NCBI GenBank assembly: GCA_023388995.1
Contig: JAEWFD010000020.1
Coordinates: 1-64,000, forward strand
Direction: 5' to 3'
Source: Bacillota bacterium
GTDB lineage: Bacteria; Bacillota_I; Bacilli_A; Erysipelotrichales; Erysipelotrichaceae
Length of the DNA stretch: 64,000 bases
The position numbers were made by a program, and so were the translations under genes. This document shows positions 18,144 through 26,682 of this stretch, piece after piece. Below the pieces are notes generated by a model. That model was given only the letters and a program-made list of their open reading frames with translations, was not told the origin of the DNA and ran no database searches. Positions within the stretch are counted from its first letter, which is position 1. Every line of letters begins with the position of its first letter.

Positions 18144-20830
18144 GCAAACTCCTCCTGCGTCTCATCTTCCGGTTGTATCCAAGGTTTCGGTTTTATCTGC
18201 TGTCCTTGGAAATGACAGATCAGCCGATAGGGACAAAAAGTACAAGCCCGTTCAACCGGAGTTAACGGGATTTGCCCTTCCATCAGCTTTTGAGCCAGGA
18301 TGTGATAAAGCTGTTCCAGCTGGGCGGTAATCTTTTCGAACTCTTTGGGGCTTTTGACGCTGATACCCTTAGCTGATTGGGATAGCCCTTGTACAAAGGA
18401 CTGACTATCATCCAATAGCAAAATATCAGACTCTTTAGAAATGAACGTGATTCCTGTCAGCTTAGCTGGCTTATTTAAACGATCAATAAATTCTTGTTCA
18501 CTTTGATAGGATACGGTTTTTGCCCGTTTGTCTACATCGTAAGGAACGTGTGTTGCTTCTTTGGGACGCAAGCTGAAATAATAAGCCCCAAATGGTTGCT
18601 TCTGCAAGATTTCTGCTAAGATTTTAATATAGGAAACCAATTGCAGGCTTAAGCCGGCATAGAATTGGGCCGGACTGAATGAACGGTCGGAGCTTTTATA
18701 ATCCATAATGCGAAAGCCATGGGCAATCTCATCGATGCGGTCAACAACCCCTCTTAAGCGAATGGTAATATCCTCAAATGTTGCAATGATGTGATTGAAT
18801 TGATACTCTGTATGCACCGGCACAAAAGAAGTATGTTGTTCCATGGCGTGCAATTGCATCAATGCTGTTTTTAAAACATGAAAGACTTGCTCCTCAATCA
18901 GGGAAAATAAGCGGGTATCATCCGGAAATAGTTCCCGATAGGGACGCAGTTGCTCTTGAATCCATTGTTTGATGGCATGGTCAGGGACTGCTGTATATTG
19001 CTTGCCATGGGCATTGATGGCTTGCTCAAGAAAGGCATGGTAAATGGTTCCGATTTCGGCTGTCATCAAACTGAATTGCTTCGGCTCTTCTAAACGAAGC
19101 CCGTATTTTAAGAAATAAGCATAAGGACAGCGGGCGTATGTTTCAAATTGGGAAACAGAACCGCTAAGTTCCCAGCCTTGATCATTGGCTTTGAAGAATA
19201 ATGGCTTGGCTAATGCAGGATCTAGATGGTGGGCAGTTGATTGGTAATGATGCAGCTCTGCAAGCTGCCAGGCAGATGCTTTCGGCAATTGAAACTGCAG
19301 TTCCAGATCAAGTGAGGATTCATATGTCTTTCCTTCAAAGTTGCCTTGCGGATAGGAAAGAACCAGATGTGTTGCCAGTTGCAGCACTTTATAATGATGA
19401 TCCATATGGCGGTGATAGCGGCTGGCTAGTGATTCATATTGCGGAAGCAAACCCGCAATTGTTTCGTCGAAAATACCTGTATGAGCTTTGAAATTGGGAT
19501 ATTGTGCTTGGTGCAGGCCAAGGGCATAGCCATATGTAGCAGGCAAAAAAGGATGATTTAAATCCCCGATGAGGATAGCAGGTTGTTTTCGCGGTGCAGC
19601 CACCTGAATGGAGGATAAGAACGAACGTGCAAAATCACAGGCGCCCGCTAAAGGAAGCTCATCCAATGCCGGAAGCAAAGGCTGCATGGTCTGGCGGAAT
19701 TGGTTCAGCCAGGAAATATCTTGCGGCAGCAAGGTTTGTTCTTTGGCTTGAATCAGGGTATACCACGATTGAACGATGCCGGAAAACTGATGAGTGTCGA
19801 TCTGGCTGAGCAAAGCATTCACTTCGCACTGTGTTTGCGATGCATGATCTTGCAGCTTTTGCAAATGATCACGCATGTAGGTATTGACTGCCTGATTAAG
19901 ATGGGTGACAGCCTCATATGGCTGAAATAGCTGGTCGTGGGAGAGGGAGAAGGCCGTAATGTATTGCTTCCAATCGTCGGTATAGGAAAAAGACCAGAAC
20001 GGCTGTACAACAAGATCAATGAACGTGGCTGTGTCCGGCTTGCGGTAATATTGGAACAAAGCCTCAAATATTTGCGGCATGATTGTCTTTTGCGCTTCTT
20101 TGACTAGATAATAGGGCAATCCATAGCGCGGAAAGACATGTGCTATCATGCTCCGATAGGCAGATTGATCACTGACGATAACTTGCAATTGATCGTAAGT
20201 GACACCTTGGTGCAGCCGCAGGCAAATTTCCTGGGCGCAAGCTTCTACTTCCTGGCGAATATTGATCGCATAGCGGTAACTGATTTCTTTTGGCAAAGAA
20301 ACAATTTCATCCAGCTGTGCATGACGCAGCAACGCTGCTTTCAGAATTTGTTCTTCGAAAAAAGTGGTCGGCTTGATGTTTGTGAAGCATACATGGGATA
20401 AGTCAAGTTCCTGACACATGGCAGCTAAGCAGGCAGCCCGCTGATCTGCTGCGAAGCGCATGGAAGCACGCAAATGCAATAGAATGGCTTTCAACTCCTG
20501 CTGCGACCGGTTGTCGGCTGGAAAGTCTTCCAATGCAACACCGTGGTCAAGCAGGTCATTCATAATGCGCATCAATTCCTGCAAAAAACTGACAGAGAGC
20601 AGGACCGAAGCAAACACATGAGCTGGAAATTGCTGCAAGGTATGGTACATGGTGATGAGCTGCTGCTGCTCATTTAGTGGAGGTTCCTGTTGATATTGTG
20701 CTAAAAACTGGCTTAACGTCAAAAAAGAAACCATCTGGATGGATCTTGTTTTTTGTTGTTTCATCCATCGTTTTTTCAAATCTATATGGATCTGTTGCGG
20801 AGCAACCACAATTGTAAGGGGTTTATTCAT
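18140..20830 (-). CDS. addB: ATP-dependent nuclease subunit B (AddB/RexB)
   Basis: Second nuclease subunit of AddAB. In 896 residues it shows a C-terminal RecB-like nuclease (IMDYKSSDR) and the four cysteines of the iron-sulfur staple: one in YARCPYAYF (about residue 572) and three in CTFCPYRLIC near the end. The N-terminus lacks the Walker A loop (GxxGxGKT) that Bacillus AddB has, so it is closer to the RexB form without its own ATP site. The start is the ATG at 20830 with GAGGTG four bases upstream; an ATG at 20860 lacks such a site. Confidence 0.93.
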   Translation of the reverse strand: MNKPLTIVVAPQQIHIDLKKRWMKQQKTRSIQMVSFLTLSQFLAQYQQEPPLNEQQQLITMYHTLQQFPAHVFASVLLSVSFLQELMRIMNDLLDHGVALEDFPADNRSQQELKAILLHLRASMRFAADQRAACLAAMCQELDLSHVCFTNIKPTTFFEEQILKAALLRHAQLDEIVSLPKEISYRYAINIRQEVEACAQEICLRLHQGVTYDQLQVIVSDQSAYRSMIAHVFPRYGLPYYLVKEAQKTIMPQIFEALFQYYRKPDTATFIDLVVQPFWSFSYTDDWKQYITAFSLSHDQLFQPYEAVTHLNQAVNTYMRDHLQKLQDHASQTQCEVNALLSQIDTHQFSGIVQSWYTLIQAKEQTLLPQDISWLNQFRQTMQPLLPALDELPLAGACDFARSFLSSIQVAAPRKQPAILIGDLNHPFLPATYGYALGLHQAQYPNFKAHTGIFDETIAGLLPQYESLASRYHRHMDHHYKVLQLATHLVLSYPQGNFEGKTYESSLDLELQFQLPKASAWQLAELHHYQSTAHHLDPALAKPLFFKANDQGWELSGSVSQFETYARCPYAYFLKYGLRLEEPKQFSLMTAEIGTIYHAFLEQAINAHGKQYTAVPDHAIKQWIQEQLRPYRELFPDDTRLFSLIEEQVFHVLKTALMQLHAMEQHTSFVPVHTEYQFNHIIATFEDITIRLRGVVDRIDEIAHGFRIMDYKSSDRSFSPAQFYAGLSLQLVSYIKILAEILQKQPFGAYYFSLRPKEATHVPYDVDKRAKTVSYQSEQEFIDRLNKPAKLTGITFISKESDILLLDDSQSFVQGLSQSAKGISVKSPKEFEKITAQLEQLYHILAQKLMEGQIPLTPVERACTFCPYRLICHFQGQQIKPKPWIQPEDETQEEFA

Positions 20831-20918
20831 ACGGCACCTCGTTTTCGTCTTTTGATTCACTGTTCAAGCATCAGCAGATATAGTATAATTATAAGGCATT
20901 TTGTTATGAGGTGGTAGG

Positions 20919-21818
20919 TTGAAAGCAAATTATTTATTTCCCAGAGTGATGTTGCTGCTGGCTGCGCTAATGTGGGGCGGCGGCTTTATAGGTGTCCAAA
21001 ATGCGTTGGACCATGGATGGGGTGTGTATCATATTTTAGCGATTCGCGGCTTGCTTGGGGGCAGCTTGTTGTTAGCCGCTAACAGTAAAACCCATTGGTG
21101 GAAAAAAACATATCTGCTCCGAAGCGGCGTTGTGCTGGGCTTTTTTCTTTTTGTCGGATTTGCTTTGCAAACTGTGGGTCAGGAATTGTCAACACCGTCA
21201 AATAGTGCTTTCATCACAGCACTGTATATTATGATTGTGCCGTTTATTTTGCGGATCTATAAAAAGAAGCGCATTGTATTGGATGTTTATCTGGCGATGG
21301 GTTTAGCGATGATCGGTGTCGGTGTGCTATCCTTTACTGCCGGCTTTTCATTGCATCTTGGTGATTTGCTGCTGGTGCTTGGTTCTGTTGCCTTTGCCTT
21401 CCAGATTGTCTTGCTGGAAGAAATTGCAATCATGCATGAACCTTTATCGTTGGCAGGAGTACAGCTGTTGACCATGGGAGTATTAGGATTAGCCTTGATT
21501 CCTTTTCAAGCACCAATCCAGCCAACGGGCGGATATGGCGGCTTGCTGTATATTTCCATTTTCTCATCATGTCTGGCTTTTTTGATCCAAGCCATTTGTC
21601 AGCGTATTGTGCCCCCAGCTACAACATCCCTGCTTTTGGGAACGGAATCGGTGTTGGGATCGGTGCTTTCCGTGTTGCTTGGATATGAAGCGTTTAATAA
21701 CCGGCTGTTATTTGGCGGCTTATTATTTGTGGCTGCCATCATAATTTGCGAAGCTCGTCCTTTTACCAGACGCAAAGCAAGTCGTGATGAAAACAATGAA
21801 ATTATAGAAGCAAATTAA
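20919..21818 (+). CDS. EamA/DMT-family transporter
   Basis: Ten-helix drug/metabolite transporter of 299 residues made of two EamA repeats. The first starts near residue 8 with LLLAALMWGGGFIG; the second begins at about residue 150. Such proteins export or import amino acids, nucleotides or other metabolites; the substrate is unknown. Translation starts at TTG (20919) with GAGGTGG five bases upstream. A TATAAT lies at 20884-20889. It is divergent from addB. Confidence 0.85.
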   Translation: MKANYLFPRVMLLLAALMWGGGFIGVQNALDHGWGVYHILAIRGLLGGSLLLAANSKTHWWKKTYLLRSGVVLGFFLFVGFALQTVGQELSTPSNSAFITALYIMIVPFILRIYKKKRIVLDVYLAMGLAMIGVGVLSFTAGFSLHLGDLLLVLGSVAFAFQIVLLEEIAIMHEPLSLAGVQLLTMGVLGLALIPFQAPIQPTGGYGGLLYISIFSSCLAFLIQAICQRIVPPATTSLLLGTESVLGSVLSVLLGYEAFNNRLLFGGLLFVAAIIICEARPFTRRKASRDENNEIIEAN

Positions 21819-21839
21819 AAGGGAGCAGGCGCTCCCTTT
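21818..21839. terminator. bidirectional terminator
   Basis: AAAGGGAGC (21818-21826), loop AGGC, GCTCCCTTT (21831-21839). It lies between convergent stops of the transporter and darA. Confidence 0.85.
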
Positions 21840-21842
21840 AGC

Positions 21843-22166
21843 TTATACTTTTACGAATTCTTCTACGTTTACAACGAAGATTGTAGCGCCGCCCACTTGT
21901 ACTTCAATTGGGTAAGAGCCATAACGCCCGATGTCAAAGGTGCCGCTGGAAGGAACAATTTGTGTTCTTTTCCGGCTATGGTTGCTGATAATGTCTATGA
22001 CAGTTTGCACTTTATCATCGTCAACTCCACAAATCAATGTCGAGTTTCCGGATTTCAGAAAACCGCCTGTTGTTGCAAGTCGTGTGACTGAAAATTTTTC
22101 CTTCGTCAATGAGGAAGAAACCTCGGCACAATCGTCATCAGAAACAATCGCTAATATCAATTTCAT
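21843..22166 (-). CDS. darA: cyclic di-AMP receptor DarA (PstA-like, PII fold)
   Basis: PII-like signalling protein of 107 residues that binds c-di-AMP as a trimer in Bacillus, Listeria and Staphylococcus. It starts MKLILAIVSDDD and has the family hallmark LATTGGFLKSGNSTLICGV (about residues 30-48), which shapes the nucleotide site, and the closing GGATIFVVNVEEF. It implies c-di-AMP signalling in this organism. The target of DarA is unknown; the K+ uptake operon at the left of this window is of a type commonly governed by the same nucleotide. Confidence 0.93.
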   Translation of the reverse strand: MKLILAIVSDDDCAEVSSSLTKEKFSVTRLATTGGFLKSGNSTLICGVDDDKVQTVIDIISNHSRKRTQIVPSSGTFDIGRYGSYPIEVQVGGATIFVVNVEEFVKV

Positions 22167-22431
22167 AATCCATCCTCCTCTGTATCTTTTTGCTATTATA
22201 GCATAGTATATTAGCAGTTGCTATGTTTTCTTTCAAGGGAATGAAAAATAATATGCAAGTTGAAAGTCGATTCAAGCACGTAAAAAGCAGATATTGTATG
22301 CCATAAAGCAATTATTTTGAAATTCAAAGCCATTTTTAGTTAAAACCGCTTACAAATTACTAAAAAATATGCAAAACGTATTTTACTTTTTGGTCAAATG
22401 TAGTATAACCTAGATATGAGGAGGCGAAAGT

Positions 22432-23253
22432 ATGGCGATTTACACTTGCTTGTCTGGCGTAGAAATAAAAAGTAGAAGTGCAGAACAGGGGATTTGTGAC
22501 TTCAATGGCTATGTAGAAGATTATCTGCTGGTATTGGAAGAACAAGAAGGAAATGAAGAATTTAAGGAGTTTTTGAATGACCTGGTTGAAAAGGAGCCTA
22601 GTATCAAGATTTGTGTGAATTTAGGGCTTGATATTAATCCGAAAGTTGTTACTAATCGGATCATTCGTTATAAAGATGCGTTTAAGCTGCCAAAAGGGAA
22701 ATTGGTGTTTCCGTATTTAATTTACGGACAAAATACAACCGGGGAAGAAAGAGCTATGATTCTTGTTGAGGGAGGCAAGGATGCATACTTGAAAGCCAAA
22801 GGGTTGTATTATTGCTTGACAGAGCCAATGGGAATGGTGGAAAATGCGCGCAATGAAATTATCGCCTTTGCGGCCGAAAACTATGATCAAGCCTCGGAAG
22901 TTTTCCAGGAATTGTTCTTGCGCAATGTTAAGACAGGAATCATTCAGCGTAAGTTAGACCGTGATTATTTTAAAAATTATGACGAATTGAAAGAATACTG
23001 CCTGTCTTATGCCAATGAATTAAAAGATCAAGTACGGGAAGCGGTAGCTGCTTCTGAGAATAAGGATGCTCAAATTTATGAGCATATTATCCGCTGGTTC
23101 TTGATTAAGAAAGTACTGTATGTCCAATACATGATGAACAAGCAGATTTTGGCTGAACGTCATAATGGGGATATTAAAGAACAACGGGGAATGGCAAAAA
23201 AGAATGCCGATGAAATTCCATTTGTAAGTTTCAGCGAAATGTGGAAGCTATAA
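22432..23253 (+). CDS. unknown conserved-looking cytoplasmic protein
   Basis: I do not recognise this 273-residue protein. It has no signal peptide or membrane helix, is rich in Glu and Lys, and is mostly predicted helical in the second half (from about residue 140). The start has a very strong GAGGAGGCG site, and codon use looks like its neighbours, so it is surely expressed. Its last six bases overlap the end of the convergent yigZ gene (CTATAA). A stretch resembling a catabolite element on the minus strand (TTTGTAAGCGGTTTTA, near 22342-22357) lies upstream, but the match is imperfect. Confidence 0.75.
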   Translation: MAIYTCLSGVEIKSRSAEQGICDFNGYVEDYLLVLEEQEGNEEFKEFLNDLVEKEPSIKICVNLGLDINPKVVTNRIIRYKDAFKLPKGKLVFPYLIYGQNTTGEERAMILVEGGKDAYLKAKGLYYCLTEPMGMVENARNEIIAFAAENYDQASEVFQELFLRNVKTGIIQRKLDRDYFKNYDELKEYCLSYANELKDQVREAVAASENKDAQIYEHIIRWFLIKKVLYVQYMMNKQILAERHNGDIKEQRGMAKKNADEIPFVSFSEMWKL

Positions 23254-23859
23254 AGGCAGTTCGATCCATTCTTCTTTCAGAAAGCTTGGAATGATTGTAT
23301 TGCTGGTCAATTCCTGAATCTGGCTCAAAAAAGAATGATCGTATACATAAAAATCATAACTGACAGATTCGCCATAGTCCTGCTGCAGGATTGTGGCGTT
23401 TTGTGTGCGCAGAACATAATCTAATTTTCCAATCCATTCATAACCAAACAACATCTGGTAATGATATACAAGAGTAAGCTGCACTTTGGGGGCTATTTTC
23501 AGTGTTTCGCTGACAGAGCTGGAATAAGCGCGTACCAGACCGCCGGCACCTAGCTTGATTCCGCCAAAATAGCGAACCGTAATACACATGCAGTCATGAA
23601 TGCCGCTTAATCGCAATGCTTCCAGCATTGGTGAGCCAGCGGTACCTGAAGGTTCGCCATCATCGTTGGAGCGGGAAATGTCATGATGGCTACCAATGAC
23701 GTATGCATAGCAATGATGGTTGGCAGCAGGATGCAGCTTCTTGATTTGCATGAGAAATTCTTTTGCTTCTGCTTCATGAAAGACGCGATGAGCATAACAG
23801 ATGAATCTGGATTTCGAAAGCTCGAGCGTATGTGTGAAATCGTCTTTTAGTCGTAGCAT
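23248..23859 (-). CDS. YigZ/IMPACT-family protein
   Basis: The 203-residue protein has the UPF0029 (IMPACT) N-terminal domain with the signature DGEPSGTAGSPMLEAL (about residues 66-81) and RYFGGIKLGAGGLVRAYSSS, followed by a ferredoxin-like C-terminal domain. Family members bind nucleic acids or ribosome-associated factors; the bacterial function is not settled. It ends tail-to-tail with the preceding gene, sharing six bases. It is divergent from the degV cluster. Confidence 0.9.
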   Translation of the reverse strand: MLRLKDDFTHTLELSKSRFICYAHRVFHEAEAKEFLMQIKKLHPAANHHCYAYVIGSHHDISRSNDDGEPSGTAGSPMLEALRLSGIHDCMCITVRYFGGIKLGAGGLVRAYSSSVSETLKIAPKVQLTLVYHYQMLFGYEWIGKLDYVLRTQNATILQQDYGESVSYDFYVYDHSFLSQIQELTSNTIIPSFLKEEWIELPL

Positions 23860-23878
23860 GATTTTCCTTTCTTTTTCA

Positions 23879-23907
23879 TTGACTATTGAAGGGTAATTCC
23901 TTATAAT
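23879..23907 (+). promoter_or_regulatory. promoter of the degV cluster
   Basis: -35 TTGACT (23879-23884), 17-bp spacer, -10 TATAAT (23902-23907). A near-consensus sigma-A promoter, 36 bases before the first degV ATG. Confidence 0.75.
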
Positions 23908-23943
23908 ATCAAATAGTTTGAAGTTAAAACAATAGGAGGCATT

Positions 23944-24801
23944 ATGAGAAATATATTAATTGTAGCTGATTCCGCATCTTCCTTTTCTTTAGAAGAAGCA
24001 AAAGAGTTGGGTATCGCTATTTTACCATTAAGTGTTATTATTGAAAAGGATGTATACCAAGACATGATCGGAATTGACACCGAAGCGGTCTATGAAGCAA
24101 TTCGAGCCGGTAAAGCAGTGAGCACTTCCCAAGTTAATATTGGTTATATTGAAGAAAAACTGCGTGAATGGAAGGACCAGTATGATGAGATTATCATTGT
24201 CACGCTGCCAAAAAGTTTGTCCGGCACTTACAGCACGATTGATTTGGTTGTCAAGCAGCTGCAGATGGAACATGTACATGTATTTGATGCGAACAACCTG
24301 GCGGGAATCCAGCAAATGGTTGCGAAGTTATTTCTGGAACGAAGCAAAGACTGCAGTTTTGCGGAAATTGCTGAAGCAGCAACTACCTTTAGTGCGCATA
24401 CGGCAACATTGATTATTCCGCAGACGCTGGATCAGTTAAAAAAGGGCGGCCGTATTTCGGCAGCAGCAGCTATGATGGCAACATTGCTTAAAATTAAGCC
24501 TGTTTTGAAGCTGGTAAATGATGGGCAGACAATTGACAAATATGCTGTTGCAAAGACTGACAAGAAGGTAAATGAGATCATTTTACAGGAAATTGCTGCT
24601 TTGCAGATCCCAGATCAAGAATTAGAAGTCTATTTATTACATGCAGATCATCGAAAGAGAATCGAAGAAGTTGAAATTTTGGTCAAAACAGTATATCCTA
24701 ATAGTAGCATTCATGTAATCGATTTACCGCCTGTTCTTGTTGCACACGCTGGTATGGGTTGTATTGCGATGCAAGCAGGTAGAAAATTAAGCAAGTTATA
24801 A
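23944..24801 (+). CDS. DegV/FakB-family fatty acid-binding protein (first copy)
   Basis: DegV proteins hold a fatty acid for phosphorylation by the FakA kinase, the first step in using exogenous fatty acids for lipids. The 285 residues show the family pattern: ILIVADSASSF at the start, PKSLSGTYSTI (about residues 96-106), which binds the carboxylate, and LKKGGRISAAAA (about residues 168-179). It leads a three-gene tandem array; the next start is 25 bases downstream. No fakA is in the window. The bound lipid cannot be told from sequence. Confidence 0.9.
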   Translation: MRNILIVADSASSFSLEEAKELGIAILPLSVIIEKDVYQDMIGIDTEAVYEAIRAGKAVSTSQVNIGYIEEKLREWKDQYDEIIIVTLPKSLSGTYSTIDLVVKQLQMEHVHVFDANNLAGIQQMVAKLFLERSKDCSFAEIAEAATTFSAHTATLIIPQTLDQLKKGGRISAAAAMMATLLKIKPVLKLVNDGQTIDKYAVAKTDKKVNEIILQEIAALQIPDQELEVYLLHADHRKRIEEVEILVKTVYPNSSIHVIDLPPVLVAHAGMGCIAMQAGRKLSKL

Positions 24802-24826
24802 GTAAGGCTTGTTCGAAGGAGAACGA

Positions 24827-25663
24827 ATGGTTAAGATTTTTACTGATTCTGGTTGTATGATGAACATGGAAGAAGGGCTATCCAAGAATATCCACGTGAT
24901 TCCATTACGAGTTACATTGCAAGGGAAGGATTATCAAGACATGGAGGAGTTGTCTTCTAAGACGATTCTTGAACAAATCCATAACAAGGTAATTCCAACC
25001 TCTTCACAACCACCAATTGGGGAGGTAGTTGAACAATTTGAGCATGCCGGAGATCACGATATTCTGCAAATCACCATTGCGGATGGATTGTCCGGTACGT
25101 TTCAAACTGCTGTAAGCGCTAAGAATATGTGTCATAATAAAGAGCGTATTACCATATTTAATTCTCGCACACTGTGTGGTCCGCAGAAATACCTGGTGGA
25201 ATTGGCTGCGAAATTGGCTGAAGAGAAATTAAGTGTCAAAGAAATTGTAACGCAGCTGGAAGAAAAGTTAAGTGAGTGTCAATCGTATTTGATGCCATCC
25301 GATTTTGGCTTCTTGAAACGTGGTGGCAGAATGACGACCTTAGCGGCTACCATGGGTGGTCTTCTGAAGATTAATCCGGTAGTCATGCAAACCAGAGATG
25401 GCACTCGTTTAGATAAGTTTCATGTGGCTCGAACTTTTGGCATGGCAGTGGATCAGATTGTCAAAGAATTCAGAAAAGCGAATTTAGATATCTGCCATCG
25501 CATTTATGTGTCTCATGCAGATGCAATCGAAAAATGTGAGCAAGCAATCCAAAAGTTGAAAGCAGCATTTCCTCATGTAGAAATAGAGACGATTTCGTTA
25601 AGTCCGGCAATGATCACCCAAGGTGGTCCCGGATGTGTCGCAATTCAATTTATTAAAAAATAG
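24827..25663 (+). CDS. DegV/FakB-family fatty acid-binding protein (second copy)
   Basis: Second of three tandem DegV proteins, 278 residues. It has VKIFTDSGCMM at the N-terminus, ADGLSGTFQTA for carboxylate binding, and LKRGGRMTTLAATMGGLLKINPV. The start is the ATG at 24827 with AAGGAG five bases upstream. Differences from its neighbours around the lipid pocket suggest a different preferred acyl chain, as with FakB1 and FakB2 of Staphylococcus, but this is inference. Confidence 0.9.
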   Translation: MVKIFTDSGCMMNMEEGLSKNIHVIPLRVTLQGKDYQDMEELSSKTILEQIHNKVIPTSSQPPIGEVVEQFEHAGDHDILQITIADGLSGTFQTAVSAKNMCHNKERITIFNSRTLCGPQKYLVELAAKLAEEKLSVKEIVTQLEEKLSECQSYLMPSDFGFLKRGGRMTTLAATMGGLLKINPVVMQTRDGTRLDKFHVARTFGMAVDQIVKEFRKANLDICHRIYVSHADAIEKCEQAIQKLKAAFPHVEIETISLSPAMITQGGPGCVAIQFIKK

Positions 25664-25675
25664 GAGGTATCCCCA

Positions 25676-26533
25676 ATGCGAATCGCAGTTGTCACGGATA
25701 GTGGAAGTGGAATCACCCGTTCTCAAGCAGAAAATACAGGTATCTTCGTATTGCCATTGCAGCTGACGATTGATGGTATTCCGTATTTGGAAGGAGAAAC
25801 CATCAGTGCTGATGAGGTATATCAGCATGTAAAGCAAAATCATATTGTAAAAACATCGATGCCGCCGCTTGGCCGAATTGAAGAGTTATTTATTACTTTG
25901 AAAGAAGCGGGCTATGATGCTATTTTTGCTGTGCCGATTTGCACAGGTTTATCCGGAACTATTTCGGCGATGGTTGCGACAGCAGACCGCTTGGAGATTC
26001 CGTTTCATTACGTAGATTGCTATTCTACGTTCTCTAATCAGCTGTATTTGGTGCAGCAGGCTAGGCAGTTGCTGGATGATGAGCAAAAAACAGTTGGAGA
26101 GGTAAAAGAATTGCTCCAAAGATGTTCTGACGACAGTATTACGATTATCGTACCAAATGACCTGAAGCATTTAAGCAAAGGCGGACGGTTGACACCGATG
26201 GCTGCAACATTAGGCGGCCTGTTGAAAATTAAGCCGATTCTACGTGTTTCCAAGGATACAGATGGCAAGATTGATTCGTTTGAAAAAGTAAGAACCATGC
26301 AAAAGGCTCTTGATACTATTATAGAGATTTTTCATGAACATGAAATTGATGAAAATTATTTGCTTACTGTCGGTCATGTGGCGGATGATGAAACGGGACA
26401 AAAAATGCTGGCTAAAATGCGGGAAAATTTTCCGAAATGTGAAGTGCTGTACCAGCAGCTGGCTTCTGTGATCGGTGCCCACACGGGGATTGGTTGCATT
26501 GGTGTCCAATATATTCGCAGGGTGCAGTCATAA
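25676..26533 (+). CDS. DegV/FakB-family fatty acid-binding protein (third copy)
   Basis: Third tandem copy, 285 residues, 12 bp after the second with AGGAGG upstream. Motifs: RIAVVTDSGSGI, CTGLSGTISAM and LSKGGRLTPMAATLGGLLKIKPI. The last resembles the second copy more than the first (shared AATLGGLLKI-type helix), suggesting these two arose by the later duplication. A strong terminator follows. Confidence 0.9.
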   Translation: MRIAVVTDSGSGITRSQAENTGIFVLPLQLTIDGIPYLEGETISADEVYQHVKQNHIVKTSMPPLGRIEELFITLKEAGYDAIFAVPICTGLSGTISAMVATADRLEIPFHYVDCYSTFSNQLYLVQQARQLLDDEQKTVGEVKELLQRCSDDSITIIVPNDLKHLSKGGRLTPMAATLGGLLKIKPILRVSKDTDGKIDSFEKVRTMQKALDTIIEIFHEHEIDENYLLTVGHVADDETGQKMLAKMRENFPKCEVLYQQLASVIGAHTGIGCIGVQYIRRVQS

Positions 26534-26548
26534 TGTAAGATATAAATT

Positions 26549-26576
26549 CAGATAAGCGCAGCTTATCTGTTTTTTT
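26549..26576 (+). terminator. terminator of the degV cluster
   Basis: CAGATAAGC (26549-26557), loop GCA, GCTTATCTG (26561-26569), then seven Ts. Confidence 0.9.
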
Positions 26577-26682
26577 GTTTAGACGAAAAACGGTGTTTGC
26601 TTGCCAGGTGAATATAACTTTTTTTGTGAGTATATAGGAGTTTTTTAGTTGAAATCGAAAGATAGTATTGAAAGGAGAAAAA

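Noticed and set aside
15215..20401. Many plus-strand frames across addA and addB
   Set aside because: Shadows of the long addBA coding regions, which have clear domain motifs on the minus strand.
26577..26682. Competence-type promoter (ComK or cin box) before comFA
   Set aside because: No convincing ComK-box pair or cin-box was visible; TGAATATAAC is only a vague match.
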